Below, one piece after another: positions 1-9,832 of a stretch of DNA of 64,000 nucleotides (positions within the stretch are counted from its first letter, which is position 1; each line of letters begins with the position of its first letter). The DNA is from Bryopsis sp. KO-2023. Its lineage: Eukaryota > Chlorophyta > Ulvophyceae > Bryopsidales > Bryopsidaceae. The stretch covers positions 4,402,001-4,466,000 of the forward strand of contig BSYQ01000008.1 in NCBI GenBank assembly GCA_030272585.1, written 5' to 3'. A model generated the notes under the pieces. The model was not told the DNA's origin. It searched no databases and saw only the letters and a list, made by a program, of their open reading frames with translations. The position numbers and the translations under genes are program-made.

Positions 1-205
1 TGTTCTGGATACGTGCAACCCGTGTGGCGACTGACTATTCTGGTTTCGTCCCATCATCTCCATCTATCTATATATATGCCTACATACGCCTCATCATCGT
101 TAACCAACGAACCTGAACATCCTCCCAAAGTCTGTAGTTCCCGTACACACGTCCGTCCGCACGTCTATGCTTGGCGAGTTTGTGATGTTTCGATGTTCTC
201 ATGTT

Positions 206-278
206 CCGTCAGTCCGTTTAGGTGCCGCCTCAGCAAGCCCCCGTTATCGCTAGAAGACATCATTCAACGGACTGACGG
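206..278. repeat. 13-bp perfect inverted repeat
   Basis: The arm CCGTCAGTCCGTT at 206-218 is exactly inverted as AACGGACTGACGG at 266-278, with a 47-base loop. The same GTCCGTCCGTC-type words and the string CCGTTTAGGTGC recur near 375, so this stretch also carries a degenerate direct duplication. No gene is visible in 1-480. Confidence 0.6.
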
Positions 279-494
279 ACGGACGGGCATGGAAACTGGC
301 ACCAACGCCGGTCGCACGCCAAGGTCCTAGACATGGGAGTTTCGATCCCCGTGGATACGTCCGTCCGTCACTCCGTTTAGGTGCAACCAAGGCGCCCGTT
401 GTTCGCCAGAAAAGATTTGCCTCATTACATAGACTCATTCTAGACCTAAATTAGTTCCTATCCCATCCCGTGCGAAAACTTGTTGATATCGCCG

Positions 495-1010
495 AGGACA
501 CCCACGTCCCCGTTCACCCGTGTGTACGCGTGCCCGCCCTCCACCACCCGTACCCGTACCCGTCCCAAACGTGTCCACTCCCTCACTAAACTCGTTGGAA
601 ACTCCAGGGAGACTCTCCTCCCCGTTCCCCCGTGTGTACGCGTGCCCGCCCTCCACCACCCGTACCCGTACCCTTCCCAAACGTGTCCACTCCCTCACTA
701 AACTCGTTGGAAAGTCCAGGGAGACTCTCCTCCCCGTCCACCCGTCTGTACGCGTGCCCCCCTCCTCCACCACCCGTACCCCAGACCTCTCCACTGCCTC
801 CGTGCGAAAACTTGTTGATATCGCCGAGGACACCCACGTCCCCGTTCACCCGTCTGCCCGCCCTCCACCACCCGTACCCATACCCTTCCCAAACGTGTCC
901 ACTCCCTCACTAAACTCGTTGAAAACTCCAGGGAGACTCTCCTCCCCGTTCACCCGTCTGTACGCGTGCCCGCCCTCCACCACCCGTACCCGTGTGCGAA
1001 CGTGTTCACT
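495..1010. repeat. 112-bp tandem repeat array, about 4.5 copies
   Basis: A C-rich unit of about 112 bases recurs from roughly 511, 624, 737, 843 and 949. Each copy contains the words CCCGTGTGTACGCGTGCCC, CCACCACCCGTACCC and CTCACTAAACTCGTTG. The third and fourth copies are joined by a second module (TGCGAAAACTTGTTGATATC), also present once at 470-490, giving a higher-order arrangement. The long Pro/Arg/Thr-rich reading frames on both strands are by-products of the repeat and are not proposed as genes. The array ends about 80 bases before the TATA box of the gene at 1141. Confidence 0.85.
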
Positions 1011-1088
1011 GGATATCCGTCAAAACTCTGTGATGTCGTCATGGCAGGTCGGCGGCTATGTATACGTATACGCGGTACAAACCGCGAG

Positions 1089-1096
1089 TATATAAT
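1089..1096 (+). promoter_or_regulatory. TATA box of the 1141 gene
   Basis: TATATAAT lies 45 bases before the ATG at 1141. Just upstream are the palindrome GTATACGTATAC and a short CGCGGT/ACCGCG hairpin. The spacing leaves a leader of only about 15-25 bases, typical of a compact promoter. Confidence 0.6.
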
Positions 1097-1140
1097 GTGC
1101 GTCTATCACGGCCAGAAAGAAGAACCTATTTTTCTTTTCT

Positions 1141-3824
1141 ATGGACTCTCAAGCTCCCGGGACTAAAGCGCCCTTCATGGTCGAAAACCCTGTGTTTGAA
1201 GGCTTGGACGAAGACCTGGACGAAGGCCTCCCAGACGAACCAGGGTTATCCGTGCATGTCTCCCATGAAGCACCCGACCAGGACGGACAAGTACCGGACG
1301 AGGAGGTTGTTGTCGAGGAGGAAGAGAGGCAGCCTTCCGACAACGTTTTGAGTATGCCGGCTGAGGAGAGGGACGCACTACTGAAGACTATTTTCCCTGA
1401 GTGCCTTGCAAGCCGCTTAAACCATGACGACGTCATGGGGACCACGGGGGATGTTTTTGGTTTTTCGAATCGTATTCCTTCGTGGAAGCGACTTTCGGAG
1501 AATTTCAATCTCCGACAGACTCTCGTTATGCGGTTTTTATGCGGAGACTCGGAGGGTCTAGGTGAAGTCGATGCACGCGATGTTCTGGGACCGGTCCTTG
1601 GTGGGTTTCTTGTCCACGTTGCTGAGGATGTTGGATCAAACTGGCCGGCGATGGCGGGAAGTTTCTTCTCCATATCGTCTTTCGCATTAGGGCCTAACTT
1701 GACCGTCGTCCCATCACGTTCCGGTCCTCTGTCCACGTTTGAACTACCATCCTTGTGGTGGTCGTGGACCTTAGCTCCCTCTGGCAGCAATAAGTCGGGG
1801 GTGCACAAATTCTTCTCTCCTGTCTTGAGGATGCTAGAGGCATGGATGAATTCTGCCGCGTACGGGAAGGCATCAGGGTACCGTGTCGTTAGAGACGAGG
1901 AAACTACGGGGAAGAAGGCGAGAGTGGATGTGGCTAACGATGCCCGTGAACGCTTCAAGTCCTCCATGAGGATCAGGTGAGTCTCTATTTTGTTTTCGTG
2001 TGGAAATGCTGTCCGTATTCGTGTACACTTGTATTTTTGCGTTTCGTCTGTTTCGTGGACTTTCGTATCCGTTGTACACTAATTATATCCGTTTCGTTCA
2101 GGTGCCTGTCTTCGCATACTACTTGGGAGTCCCTTGGGGAAGAGCTGATCTGTTCGTTCGAACATTCGGTTGTGGACTACAAGGATGAGATGTTCCACCG
2201 CCTGGAACTCATGCAGCGGGGGACAGAGGTTAGCGGACTCCTTCAGTTGCGTGAGGGTGGGGGACTGGACCGGGGGACCGTCACAAATGGTTTATGGCGG
2301 GGTCTCGACTCGTCGTATTTCTGTCTCGTGAGTTTCTGCCAGCCCGAGAAGGCGATGGCCTTTTTGCGTGGGGAACTGGATAGCGGGCTCGGCAACAAGA
2401 TTTCGGTGACGTGTATGGCTAGAACCAATATATCTGTCAGGTCTCTTGTCGATAGGGCGGCGGCGGCCGTAGTGGATGACGACTCCGACAAAAGTCGGTC
2501 ATATTATTTGGTCGGGAACGGAGAAGACAAGAATGATTCCGTCAACAAGATCGAAGAAACGTACGCGTCCGCATGCGAGTGGAGCGAATTTTTGAAGTCT
2601 GCTGACTGCGCGACCCATTCCGTTTACGCCAACAAAGAAGGAGGAGGAAAGCGGGAAGTCGTCCACGCCCACACTCTTGGAGTTGTGGTGAAGGATGATA
2701 AAAGGGACGGGTGGGAAAAAAGGGATCCGGGAAACGGGAAGCCATCTCTGACCGCCTCCCAACGGAGGGTACTTCGGATCTTTGCACAGATGTGGGGTTA
2801 TACTCATACCCGTGGGAGCGTTGAAAGCATGAACGTACACCCAAAGCGTTTGTGCCTGTCCCCTGAGGCCTTTCGTTTGTACTGCAAGAGTTTCGACTGG
2901 ATTCTTCATGAGGTGGCCGTCGGAATGAACTCTGGGCACGCAACCGAAGTCGGCGAGTTGAGTAAAGGCCAGGGGGCAATTCTTCAACTATCGCTTTTGA
3001 TACACTGCATGGAGCACTGTATATCGAAACCGTGTGACGATACCCCACCCGCAATCGTCTCCGAGGAAACTGTTCGAAAAGCCATATCATTCTGGCTCTT
3101 TGGGTTGCTCCAAAAACACTTGCTGTTTGGGAACCGAACCCTTCTGGCAAAATTCGGCAAGCATTTGTTTCGGGATGGAGGTGGATCAAGGGGGACGGCG
3201 ACGGCTTCGGGGACGGGGATTACAGGACTTTCGGTGCCTGTTTCGTCTCCAAACGAGGTGATGAAAGATCTCATTCTTCCAAACCATCTGGATGGCGTGT
3301 TCGATGCGTGCAAGTTTGCACAGAAATCGCGATTTGTCCGCGATAATTCAGTCCGTTTCAGGCAATCGACTACGGAAATGACCGTTCATTTTGGTACGTT
3401 GACGATTGGGGTCTTCATCGAGAGCGTGAAGAAACTTTTCAAGGCCACGACCAACGGTCGTCGTCTGTTTATGATGAAGGACATCCCAGTTCTTCCATTA
3501 AATTCCAAGTTCAAGATCGGGACGAAGTCGATTATAGTCTCTGATAGAAAGCCTGGCCAGTTTAATGTGTCGGACATCGTTTTTTTGTTGATCGTTTGCT
3601 CTGTCGGGCACGTCGGAATTCCGCGCTTGGGGGACCTTAGGGGTTGCGGTGCTGGCAAATTTACCTGGGAGAGTTTGAGGGTCGAAGACCAGTCTGATGA
3701 ATTTTATAATAAGTTACGTATTAACTTGGGAATTACCCCGGGGGAATGGTTGGACGATGAAGGGTTTGCCGACGCATTCAGGGGGGAAGATAGAGTTGAT
3801 TTGGGTGCAATAGGTAATTTGTAA
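1141..3824 (+). CDS. DUF3987-like P-loop ATPase (two exons)
   Basis: Exon 1 is 1141-1976, the intron is 1977-2101 (GTGAGT...TTCAG), and exon 2 is 2102-3824. Joining restores one frame of 852 residues, with AG|G making an Arg codon. The N-terminus (about residues 15-70) is acidic. I read PSGSNKS at about 213-219 as a degenerate Walker A, after a Trp-rich strand (LWWSW), and VVDYKDE at about 302-308 as Walker B. Further matches to the DUF3987 pattern are a Gly-rich LQLREGG turn, a FCQPEK strand, and a helical C-terminal part beginning LSPEAFRLYCKSFDW and running to an ISFWLFGLLQKH helix. That layout is known from primase/helicase-like ATPases of phages and eukaryotic mobile elements. The assignment rests on remembered pattern, not a search. 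The Walker A lacks the usual Gly before Lys (Asn instead). The gene lies between tandem arrays and has its own TATA box, which suggests a mobile-element or virus-derived gene. It could instead be an unrelated lineage-specific protein. Confidence 0.62.
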
Positions 3825-3980
3825 TCGTGCGGTCTGGGGTGGCAGGCGAGTGAGTCGTGGGTTTCAGTTCGTGAGGGGTGCTGCAGGATGGCGTTTCGAA
3901 TACCCAGGCTGGGGTATATTATGGGGACTGAGTTCGCTGTTGTTTTGTAACGGTTTCTGTTTAATTCGAAGTTTCGAAGA

Positions 3981-4843
3981 GGTTCGGTTTTGACACACAG
4001 TTACAATGAAAGTGCCGCTCTTCTGCCGCTGAGTTTAATTTATGGAGATGCATTAAATTGCTTTATAACGGAAAACCAATCGCGCTTCACTGGTGGTCGT
4101 TGCCTCTTTGTGTGCCGCTGTCTGTGCCGCCAAAAAGAGGCGGCGGCACGGTGAGGTTCGGTTTTGACACTCAGTTGCATTGAAAGTGCCGCTGTCTGTG
4201 CCTCTTTCTGTGCCGCCAAAAAGAGGCAGCGGCACGGTGAGGTTCGGTTTTGACACACAGTTACAATGAAAGTGCCGCTCTTTTGCCGCTGAGTTTAATT
4301 TATGGAGATGAATTAAAAACGGAAAACCAATCGCGCTTCACTGGTGGTCGTTGCCTCTTTGTGTGCCGCTGCCTGTGCCTCTTTCTGTGCCGCCAAAAAG
4401 AGGCGGCGCCACGGTGAGGTTCGGTTTTGACACACAGTTCCAATGAAAGTGCCGCTCTTTTGCCGCTGAGTTTAATTTATGGAGATGAATTAAATTGTTT
4501 TATAACGGAAAACCAATCGCGCTTCACTGGTGGTCGTTTCCTCTTTGTGTGCCGCTGCCTGTGCCTCTTTCTGTGCCGCCAAAAAGAGGCGGCGGCACGG
4601 TGAGGTTTGGTTTTGACACACAGTTGCAATGAAAGTGCCGCTCTTTTGCCGCTGAGTTTAATTTATGGAGATGCATGAAATTGTTTTATAACGGAAAACC
4701 AATCGCGCTTCACTGGTGGTCGTTGCCTCTTTGTGTGCCGCTGCCTGTGCCTCTTTCTGTGCCGCCAACAAGAGGCGGTGCCACGGTGAGGTTCGGTTTT
4801 GACACACAGTTCCAATGAAAGTGCCGCTCTTTTGCCGCTAATT
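3981..4843. repeat. 186-bp tandem repeat array, about five copies
   Basis: Units start with GGTTCGGTTTTGACACACAG at about 3981, 4155, 4241 (short unit), 4418, 4604 and 4789. Each full unit carries an A+T-rich middle (GAGTTTAATTTATGGAGATG, TTTTATAACGGAAAACCAATC) and a hairpin-forming end in which GTGCCGCC pairs with GGCGGCAC across an A-rich loop. The array ends about 195 bases before the ATG of the next gene. A single inverted copy lies on the far side of that gene. Confidence 0.92.
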
Positions 4844-5037
4844 GTCATTTCACTTGATGAAGGCGACGAGCGAAAAGACTCTGAGGAGCTGTGTCAGCAT
4901 TGAAACAACGCAGTTTTGGCCTCAAAACGCACGCTCTTTTTTTCGCTCTCCGCTTTTTTTTGAACGGTTGCTGCCTGTCGCTGGTTGGGTGTGTGTGTGT
5001 GGTTGTGAGAGAGAGAGTAAGAGCGTGCGTGTGCGGG

Positions 5038-6102
5038 ATGGACGCATTGAAAAAAGAAAATGAACGATTGAGGGCAGAGGTGGAGAAATGGAAAAGAAGG
5101 GCAACAAAGGAGAGGAGGAATTTGAAGAGGATCCAAAAGTCGGTGATGGAGACGCTGGACGAGGAGGATTGGACGGAAGAGGAGGAAGAGGAACGTTGGG
5201 AAGGGGGGGCGGATATGGATGAATTCCAGGAGGGTGGGGACACAGAGGGTCCGAGCAGACGTCAGAAACGGACACGGGGATCCGAGACGGAGACGGGGGC
5301 GGAGGAGGAGGCGGAGGCGGAGCTACCGATAAGGCGGAGGGGATTGACAGGGAAGGAGCCGTCAAGGAGACGGAAAAGAGCCCGCAAGGACACGCGGCCG
5401 CACCAGCCGAGGCGCACCCCGGACACCCCATGTATCACCCCGGCTGCTTGCATCTTTTGCAAGAAGGGTGAATCGGACAGGCCGGCGGGGGGCAGCTTCA
5501 ACGGCATGGCCGTGAAGTTCTGCGACGCTCACATCGTTTGTGAGAATGCCCTCTGCCGGGACAAGTTCTGGCTGACCCAGACACTCGAGGTCACCCCAAC
5601 GAAGACTGTGCGCCGCGCGTTCTTCCCCGAGGCCATGGCAGCACCGAGAATCGGAGTGCACGAGCCGCCGTTCTGCCTCCTTTGCGAGAGGTCTCCGATC
5701 CCACAAACCCGCCGCCTTGCAAACCAGATCTCAAAGATCTACAGGGAGAAGGGGAGAGCGATGGAGATCAGGAAGGTGGGGATGGTGGTGGGAGGGGATC
5801 CACTTGTGGATCCGAAAACTCTACCGGGTGTTTTTTTCACCGTTGGGCAGGGGAATGAGCCAGAGGGGGGTCAGCCAGAGGGGGGTCAGCCAGAGGGGGG
5901 TCAGCCGGGGGAGGGGGGGGAGGCACAGGGAGGTCAGCCGGGGGAGGGGGGTCAGCCAGAGGGAGGTCAGCCGGGGGAGGGGGGGGAGGCACAGGGAGGT
6001 CAGCCGGGGGAGGGGGGTCAGCCAGAGGGAGGTCAGCCGGGGGAGGGGGGGGAGGCACAGGGAGGTCAGCCGGGGGAGGGGGGGGAGGCAGGCGGGAGTT
6101 AG
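5038..6102 (+). CDS. coiled-coil, Cys-rich protein with Gly-Gln-Pro repeat tail
   Basis: A single open frame of 354 residues. The ATG at 5038 is the first ATG in frame; the frame is open upstream to about 4891 without another ATG. Residues 1-40 form a basic coiled coil beginning MDALKKENERLRAEVEKW. An acidic stretch and a run of RRRKRAR-type basic clusters (likely nuclear localisation) follow to about 130. Residues 135-225 hold CxxC (CIFC), then FCDAHIVC and ENALC, then CLLC, a plausible zinc-binding module distantly reminiscent of LIM or treble-clef fingers. The last ~80 residues repeat EGGQPGEGGEAQGGQP. I do not recognise the family. A DNA-binding role is inference only. The gene sits between the 186-bp array and its inverted copy. 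Confidence 0.5.
   Translation: MDALKKENERLRAEVEKWKRRATKERRNLKRIQKSVMETLDEEDWTEEEEEERWEGGADMDEFQEGGDTEGPSRRQKRTRGSETETGAEEEAEAELPIRRRGLTGKEPSRRRKRARKDTRPHQPRRTPDTPCITPAACIFCKKGESDRPAGGSFNGMAVKFCDAHIVCENALCRDKFWLTQTLEVTPTKTVRRAFFPEAMAAPRIGVHEPPFCLLCERSPIPQTRRLANQISKIYREKGRAMEIRKVGMVVGGDPLVDPKTLPGVFFTVGQGNEPEGGQPEGGQPEGGQPGEGGEAQGGQPGEGGQPEGGQPGEGGEAQGGQPGEGGQPEGGQPGEGGEAQGGQPGEGGEAGGS
5857..6100. repeat. G-rich minisatellite encoding the protein tail
   Basis: Units of GGTCAGCCAGAGGG and GGTCAGCCGGGGGAGGGG alternate, with a longer period of about 66 bases. The period is a multiple of three, so copy-number change keeps the frame. The opposite strand is also open (Pro-rich) but is a shadow. Confidence 0.85.
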
Positions 6103-6324
6103 CTAAGGGGGGGGGGACTTCATAATTGAATTTTATGATTAATGACTGACTGAATGAAAAATTGAAATATTATTTTTGTAACCAAGGTTGGTTCGTTTGT
6201 TCTGTTGGCTTGTTAATTCCGCTGATCAGTTTTATTTCATTTTTATCATAAATCAAACGGCAACCCAGTGTCGCGTCGACACGAACACGCAATGGTAGGG
6301 GCTTCCAACAGCCAACCACCTGAA

Positions 6325-6525
6325 CACAAACTTCGTGCCGCCGCCTCTTTTTGGCGGCACAGAAAGAGGCACAGACAGCGGCACATAAAGAGGCAACGAC
6401 CACCAGTGAAGCCTGATTGGTTTTCCGTTATAAAACAATTTAATGCATCTCCATAAATTAAACTCAGGGGCAAAAGAGCGGCACTTTCATTGTAACTGGG
6501 TGTTAAAACCGAATCTCACCGTGTG
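6325..6525 (-). repeat. inverted single copy of the 186-bp repeat
   Basis: Read on the minus strand this matches the array at 3981-4843: the hairpin end, the CACTGGTGGTCGTTGCCTC segment, the TAATTTATGGAGATGCATT middle and a GATTCGGTTTTAACACC edge. It is more diverged than the array copies. With the array it brackets the 5038-6102 gene in inverted orientation. Confidence 0.9.
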
Positions 6526-6629
6526 ATTGACTGACGTCGTTGCAGACACTTGGGACTCCAACAAACGAACACAATTAAATAATATAGCGCCACAGGCACG
6601 CTAAAAAGCATCTTCCAACTAGCATAACC

Positions 6630-6641
6630 ATATATATATAT
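6630..6641 (+). promoter_or_regulatory. TATA-like (AT)n element before the 6781 gene
   Basis: ATATATATATAT followed by TCCTCCAACT lies about 140 bases upstream of the ATG at 6781. The position fits a TATA box with a leader of around 110 bases. Confidence 0.4.
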
Positions 6642-6780
6642 CCTCCAACTACACCGGTTATGTCCACCTGTTATTTCGTACACGCAGTCCCCCCTCAAAC
6701 CTTGCCCTGCACAGACACGACGTCACATCCTCCGAAGACCCTGGCTGACTCAACCTATCAAAACTCCACCTATAGAAACC

Positions 6781-7107
6781 ATGGCTCCCCTGTTCTACCA
6801 ACTCTGGAAAATGGATTTGAACGGCTTCCTCGAACAACTGCGACACGAACTCGCCCGTGCGCTCGCAGCATACCGGCGATTACGGGAAGCGAGGGAGGGC
6901 TTCGAGGGTGCGGAGGCGATTGCCGCCGCCAGGCGACAATGCACGGAGTGCGATGACCGGCTTATCGGCGTGATAGGCATCGTCCTCTCGCTGTTGCCCG
7001 CAAACGCCCCCGCGAGACCCACTCTCCGACGCCTGTTCCTCCGCTACGTTCGCAGGCACTCTGTTCTCCGCAATCATGTGCCGCGGCGGTGGAATCGACG
7101 AGGCTGA
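6781..7107 (+). CDS. small basic hypothetical protein
   Basis: A 108-residue open frame. Residues 1-55 look like one long amphipathic helix rich in Leu, Arg and Ala; two Cys follow (CTEC), then a hydrophobic segment (LIGVIGIVLSLLP, about residues 61-73) and an Arg-rich C-terminus (RRLFLRYVRRH, then RRWNRRG). The hydrophobic segment could be a short membrane helix or a packing helix. The stop is followed within six bases by 25 adenines. GC-rich codons contrast with the AT-rich flanks. I do not recognise it. Confidence 0.4.
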   Translation: MAPLFYQLWKMDLNGFLEQLRHELARALAAYRRLREAREGFEGAEAIAAARRQCTECDDRLIGVIGIVLSLLPANAPARPTLRRLFLRYVRRHSVLRNHVPRRWNRRG

Positions 7108-7112
7108 ATCTG

Positions 7113-7137
7113 AAAAAAAAAAAAAAAAAAAAAAAAA
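7113..7137 (+). repeat. A25 tract directly after the small gene
   Basis: Twenty-five consecutive A residues begin six bases after the stop of the 6781 gene, like a genomically encoded poly(A) tail of a retroposed transcript. No target-site duplication was found by eye. Confidence 0.9.
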
Positions 7138-7639
7138 CATCCTTTTCTTTATCAAACTGGGGTTCAGTGCATCCTGAAGGACATTATGGATTGGTAGATC
7201 CGTTGTGGTGAACGACTTGTTCAATTGGTGTTGGAGAAATTCTAAAGCCAGAAATAATGGCAGTAGATATATTAAAACCTACGGAGAGGTGTTTGGACGG
7301 ACTGTACAATGAGGTATCTTTGGGAAGAAAGGGAGAGTGTTTCGGTGTTTTTTTCTTGCCAGAAGGGCTCATGGATCCTACGTATTTTTGGAGAACGTTA
7401 TTGTTTGGTACTGAGTTGCGATGGGAACAAAACAAACAAACACAGACACATGTAATCATTGATTGACTCATTGGTTTGGTATGCCTTCCGCTCTTAAAAA
7501 AACAAAATAAACCATAGTTCCAATTACAAACAATCAATACCAAAACAATCAATTTGTCTGTCCGTAAGGAAAAAGAAATCGCCACCAACAACACAAAAAC
7601 GTTTCGTTTCATAACCTCCTTCGTTTCGCTCGTTTCGTT

Positions 7640-9665
7640 CATTCAGTGTGGACGGAGACACGGACGGACGGGGAGGCGGGTTTCGTTTGCTGGCCTCCCT
7701 AGTCTGATCGACTTGTGATTTTCACTGGTTTCCTTCATTGAGTGTGGACGGAGACACGGACGGGCGGGGAGGCGGGTTTCGTTTGCTGGCCTCCCTCGTT
7801 TTGTTCTTTCAGTGTGGACGGAGACACGGGCGGACGGGGAGGCGGGTTTCGTTTGCTGGCCTCCCTAGTCTGATCGACTTGTGATTTTCACCTGTTTCCT
7901 TCATTGAGTGTGGACGGAGACACGGGCGGACGGGGAGGCGGGTTTTGTTTGCTGGCCTCCCTCGTTTCGTTCTTTCAGTGTGGACGGAGACACGGGCGGG
8001 CGGGGAGGCGGGTTTCGTTTGCTGGCCTCCCTCGTCTGATCGACTTGTGATTTTAACTCGTTTCGTTCATTGAGTGTGGACGGAGACACGGGCGGACGGG
8101 GAGGCGGGTTTTGTTTGCTGGCCTCCCTCGTTTCGTTCTTTCAGTGTGGACGGAGACACGGGCGGGCGGGGAGGCGGGTTTCGTTTGCTGGCCTCCCTCG
8201 TCTGATCGACTTGTGATTTTAACTCGTTTCGTTCATTGAGTGTGGACGGAGACACGGGCGGACGGGGAGGCGGGTTTTGTTTGCTGGCCTCCCTCGTTTC
8301 GTTCATCCAGTGTGGGCGGAGACACGGGCGGACGGAGAGGCGGGTTTCGTTTCCTGGCCTCCCTCGTTCCGTTCATCCAGTGTGGGCGGAGACACGGGCG
8401 GACGGAGAGGCGGGTTTCGTTTCCTGGCCTCCCTCGTTTTGTTCTTTCAGTGTGGACGGAGACACGGGCGGGCGGGGAGGCGGGTTTCGTTTGCTGGCCT
8501 CCCTAGTCTGATCGACTTGTGATTTTCACCTGTTTCCTTCATTGAGTGTGGACGGAGACACGGGCGGACGGGGAGGCGGGTTTTGTTTGCTGGCCTCCCT
8601 CGTTTCGTTCATCCAGTGTGGACGGAGACACGGGCGGACGGGGAGGCGGGTTTTGTTTGCTGGCCTCCCTCGTTTCGTTCATCCAGTGTGGGCGGAGACA
8701 CGGGCGGACGGAGAGGCGGGTTTCGTTTCCTGGCCTCCCTCGTTTCGTTCATCCAGTGTGGGCGGAGACACGGGCGGACGGAGAGGCGGGTTTCGTTTCC
8801 TGGCCTCCCTCGTTTTGTTGTTTCAGTGTGGACGGAGACACGGGCGGACGGGGAGGCGGGTTTTGTTTGCTGGCCTCCCTCGTTTCGTTCATCCAGTGTG
8901 GGCGGAGACACGGGCGGACGGAGAGGCGGGTTTCGTTTCCTGGCCTCCCTCGTTTCGTTCATCCAGTGTGGGCGGAGACACGGGCGGACGGAGAGGCGGG
9001 TTTCGTTTGCTGGCCTCCCTCGTTTTGTTCTTTCAGTGTGGACGGAGACACGGGGGGGCGGGGAGGCGGGTTTCGTTTGCTGGCCTCTCTCGTCTGATCG
9101 ACTTGTGATTTTAACTCGTTTCGTTCATTGAGTGTGGACGGAGACACGGACGGGCGGGGAGGCGGGTTTCGTTTGCTGGCCTCTCTCGTCTGATCGACTT
9201 GTGATTTTAACTCGTTTCGTTCATTGAGTGTGGACGGAGACACAGACGGGCGGGGAGGCGGGTTTCGTTTGCTGGCCTCCCTCGTCTGATCGACTTGTGA
9301 TTTTAACTCGTTTCGTTCATTGAGTGTGGACGGAGACACGGACGGGCGGGGAGGCGGGTTTCGTTTGCTGGCCTCCCTCGTCTGATCGACTTGTGATTTT
9401 AACTCGTTTCGTTCATTGAGTGTGGACGGAGACACGGACGGGCGGAGAGGCGGGTTTGGTTTGCTGGCCTCCCTCGTTTTGTTCTTTCAGTGTGGACGGA
9501 GACACGGGCGGGCGGGGAGGCGGGTTTCGTTTGCTGGCCTCCCTAGTCTGATCGACTTGTGATTTTCACCTGTTTCCTTCATTGAGTGTGGACGGAGACA
9601 CGGGCGGACGGGGAGGCGGGTTTCGTTCGCTGGCCTCCCTCGTCTGATCGACTTGTGATTTTCAC
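7640..9665. repeat. 70/96-bp minisatellite array, about 25 units
   Basis: The 70-bp unit holds CAGTGTGGACGGAGACACGG, a GGCGGGTTTCGTTTGCTGG block and CCTCCCTCGTTTCGTTC. A second unit type adds a 26-base module (CTGATCGACTTGTGATTTT) to make 96 bp. From 7640 to about 8520 the types alternate, the middle is mostly 70-mers, and 9060-9440 is a run of 96-mers. The 70-mer shifts frame each copy, so all plus frames stay open for hundreds of bases. The 96-mer gives a 32-residue period on the minus strand. I treat all of these as non-coding. Confidence 0.95.
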
Positions 9666-9739
9666 GTGAATCCCCTTCAGTCCGACTTCCGATTATTCCG
9701 TTTATTTATATTTGGTTTAGGGTCGCGTTAGCCGCCGCA

Positions 9740-9832
9740 TCGACCGCGCGACCGGCGTGCGTGTTAGACCGGCGCGACCGGCGTGCGTGTTAGACCGGCG
9801 CGGCGACCGCGACCGCGACCGGCGGACAAAGA
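9740..9832. repeat. short GC-rich repeats
   Basis: GCGACCGGCGTGCGTGTTAG occurs twice in tandem, followed by GCGACC-type triplet repeats. It marks the right edge of the repeat-rich accessory block. Confidence 0.6.

Noticed and set aside
435-1095. Long Pro/Thr/Arg- and Gly-rich reading frames on both strands
   Set aside because: They are created by the 112-bp array, overlap each other in several frames and lack any domain.
5837-6058. Pro-rich minus-strand frame
   Set aside because: Antisense shadow of the G-rich minisatellite in the 5038-6102 gene.
7184-7642. 152-codon minus-strand frame
   Set aside because: Low-complexity, AT-rich, no motif, no promoter or splice support.
7640-9665. CRISPR-like regularly spaced repeats
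   Set aside because: The units are contiguous tandem copies with no unique spacers, in a eukaryotic genome; it is a minisatellite.
9716-9722. Plant-type telomere repeat TTTAGGG
   Set aside because: Only one copy is present, which is expected by chance.
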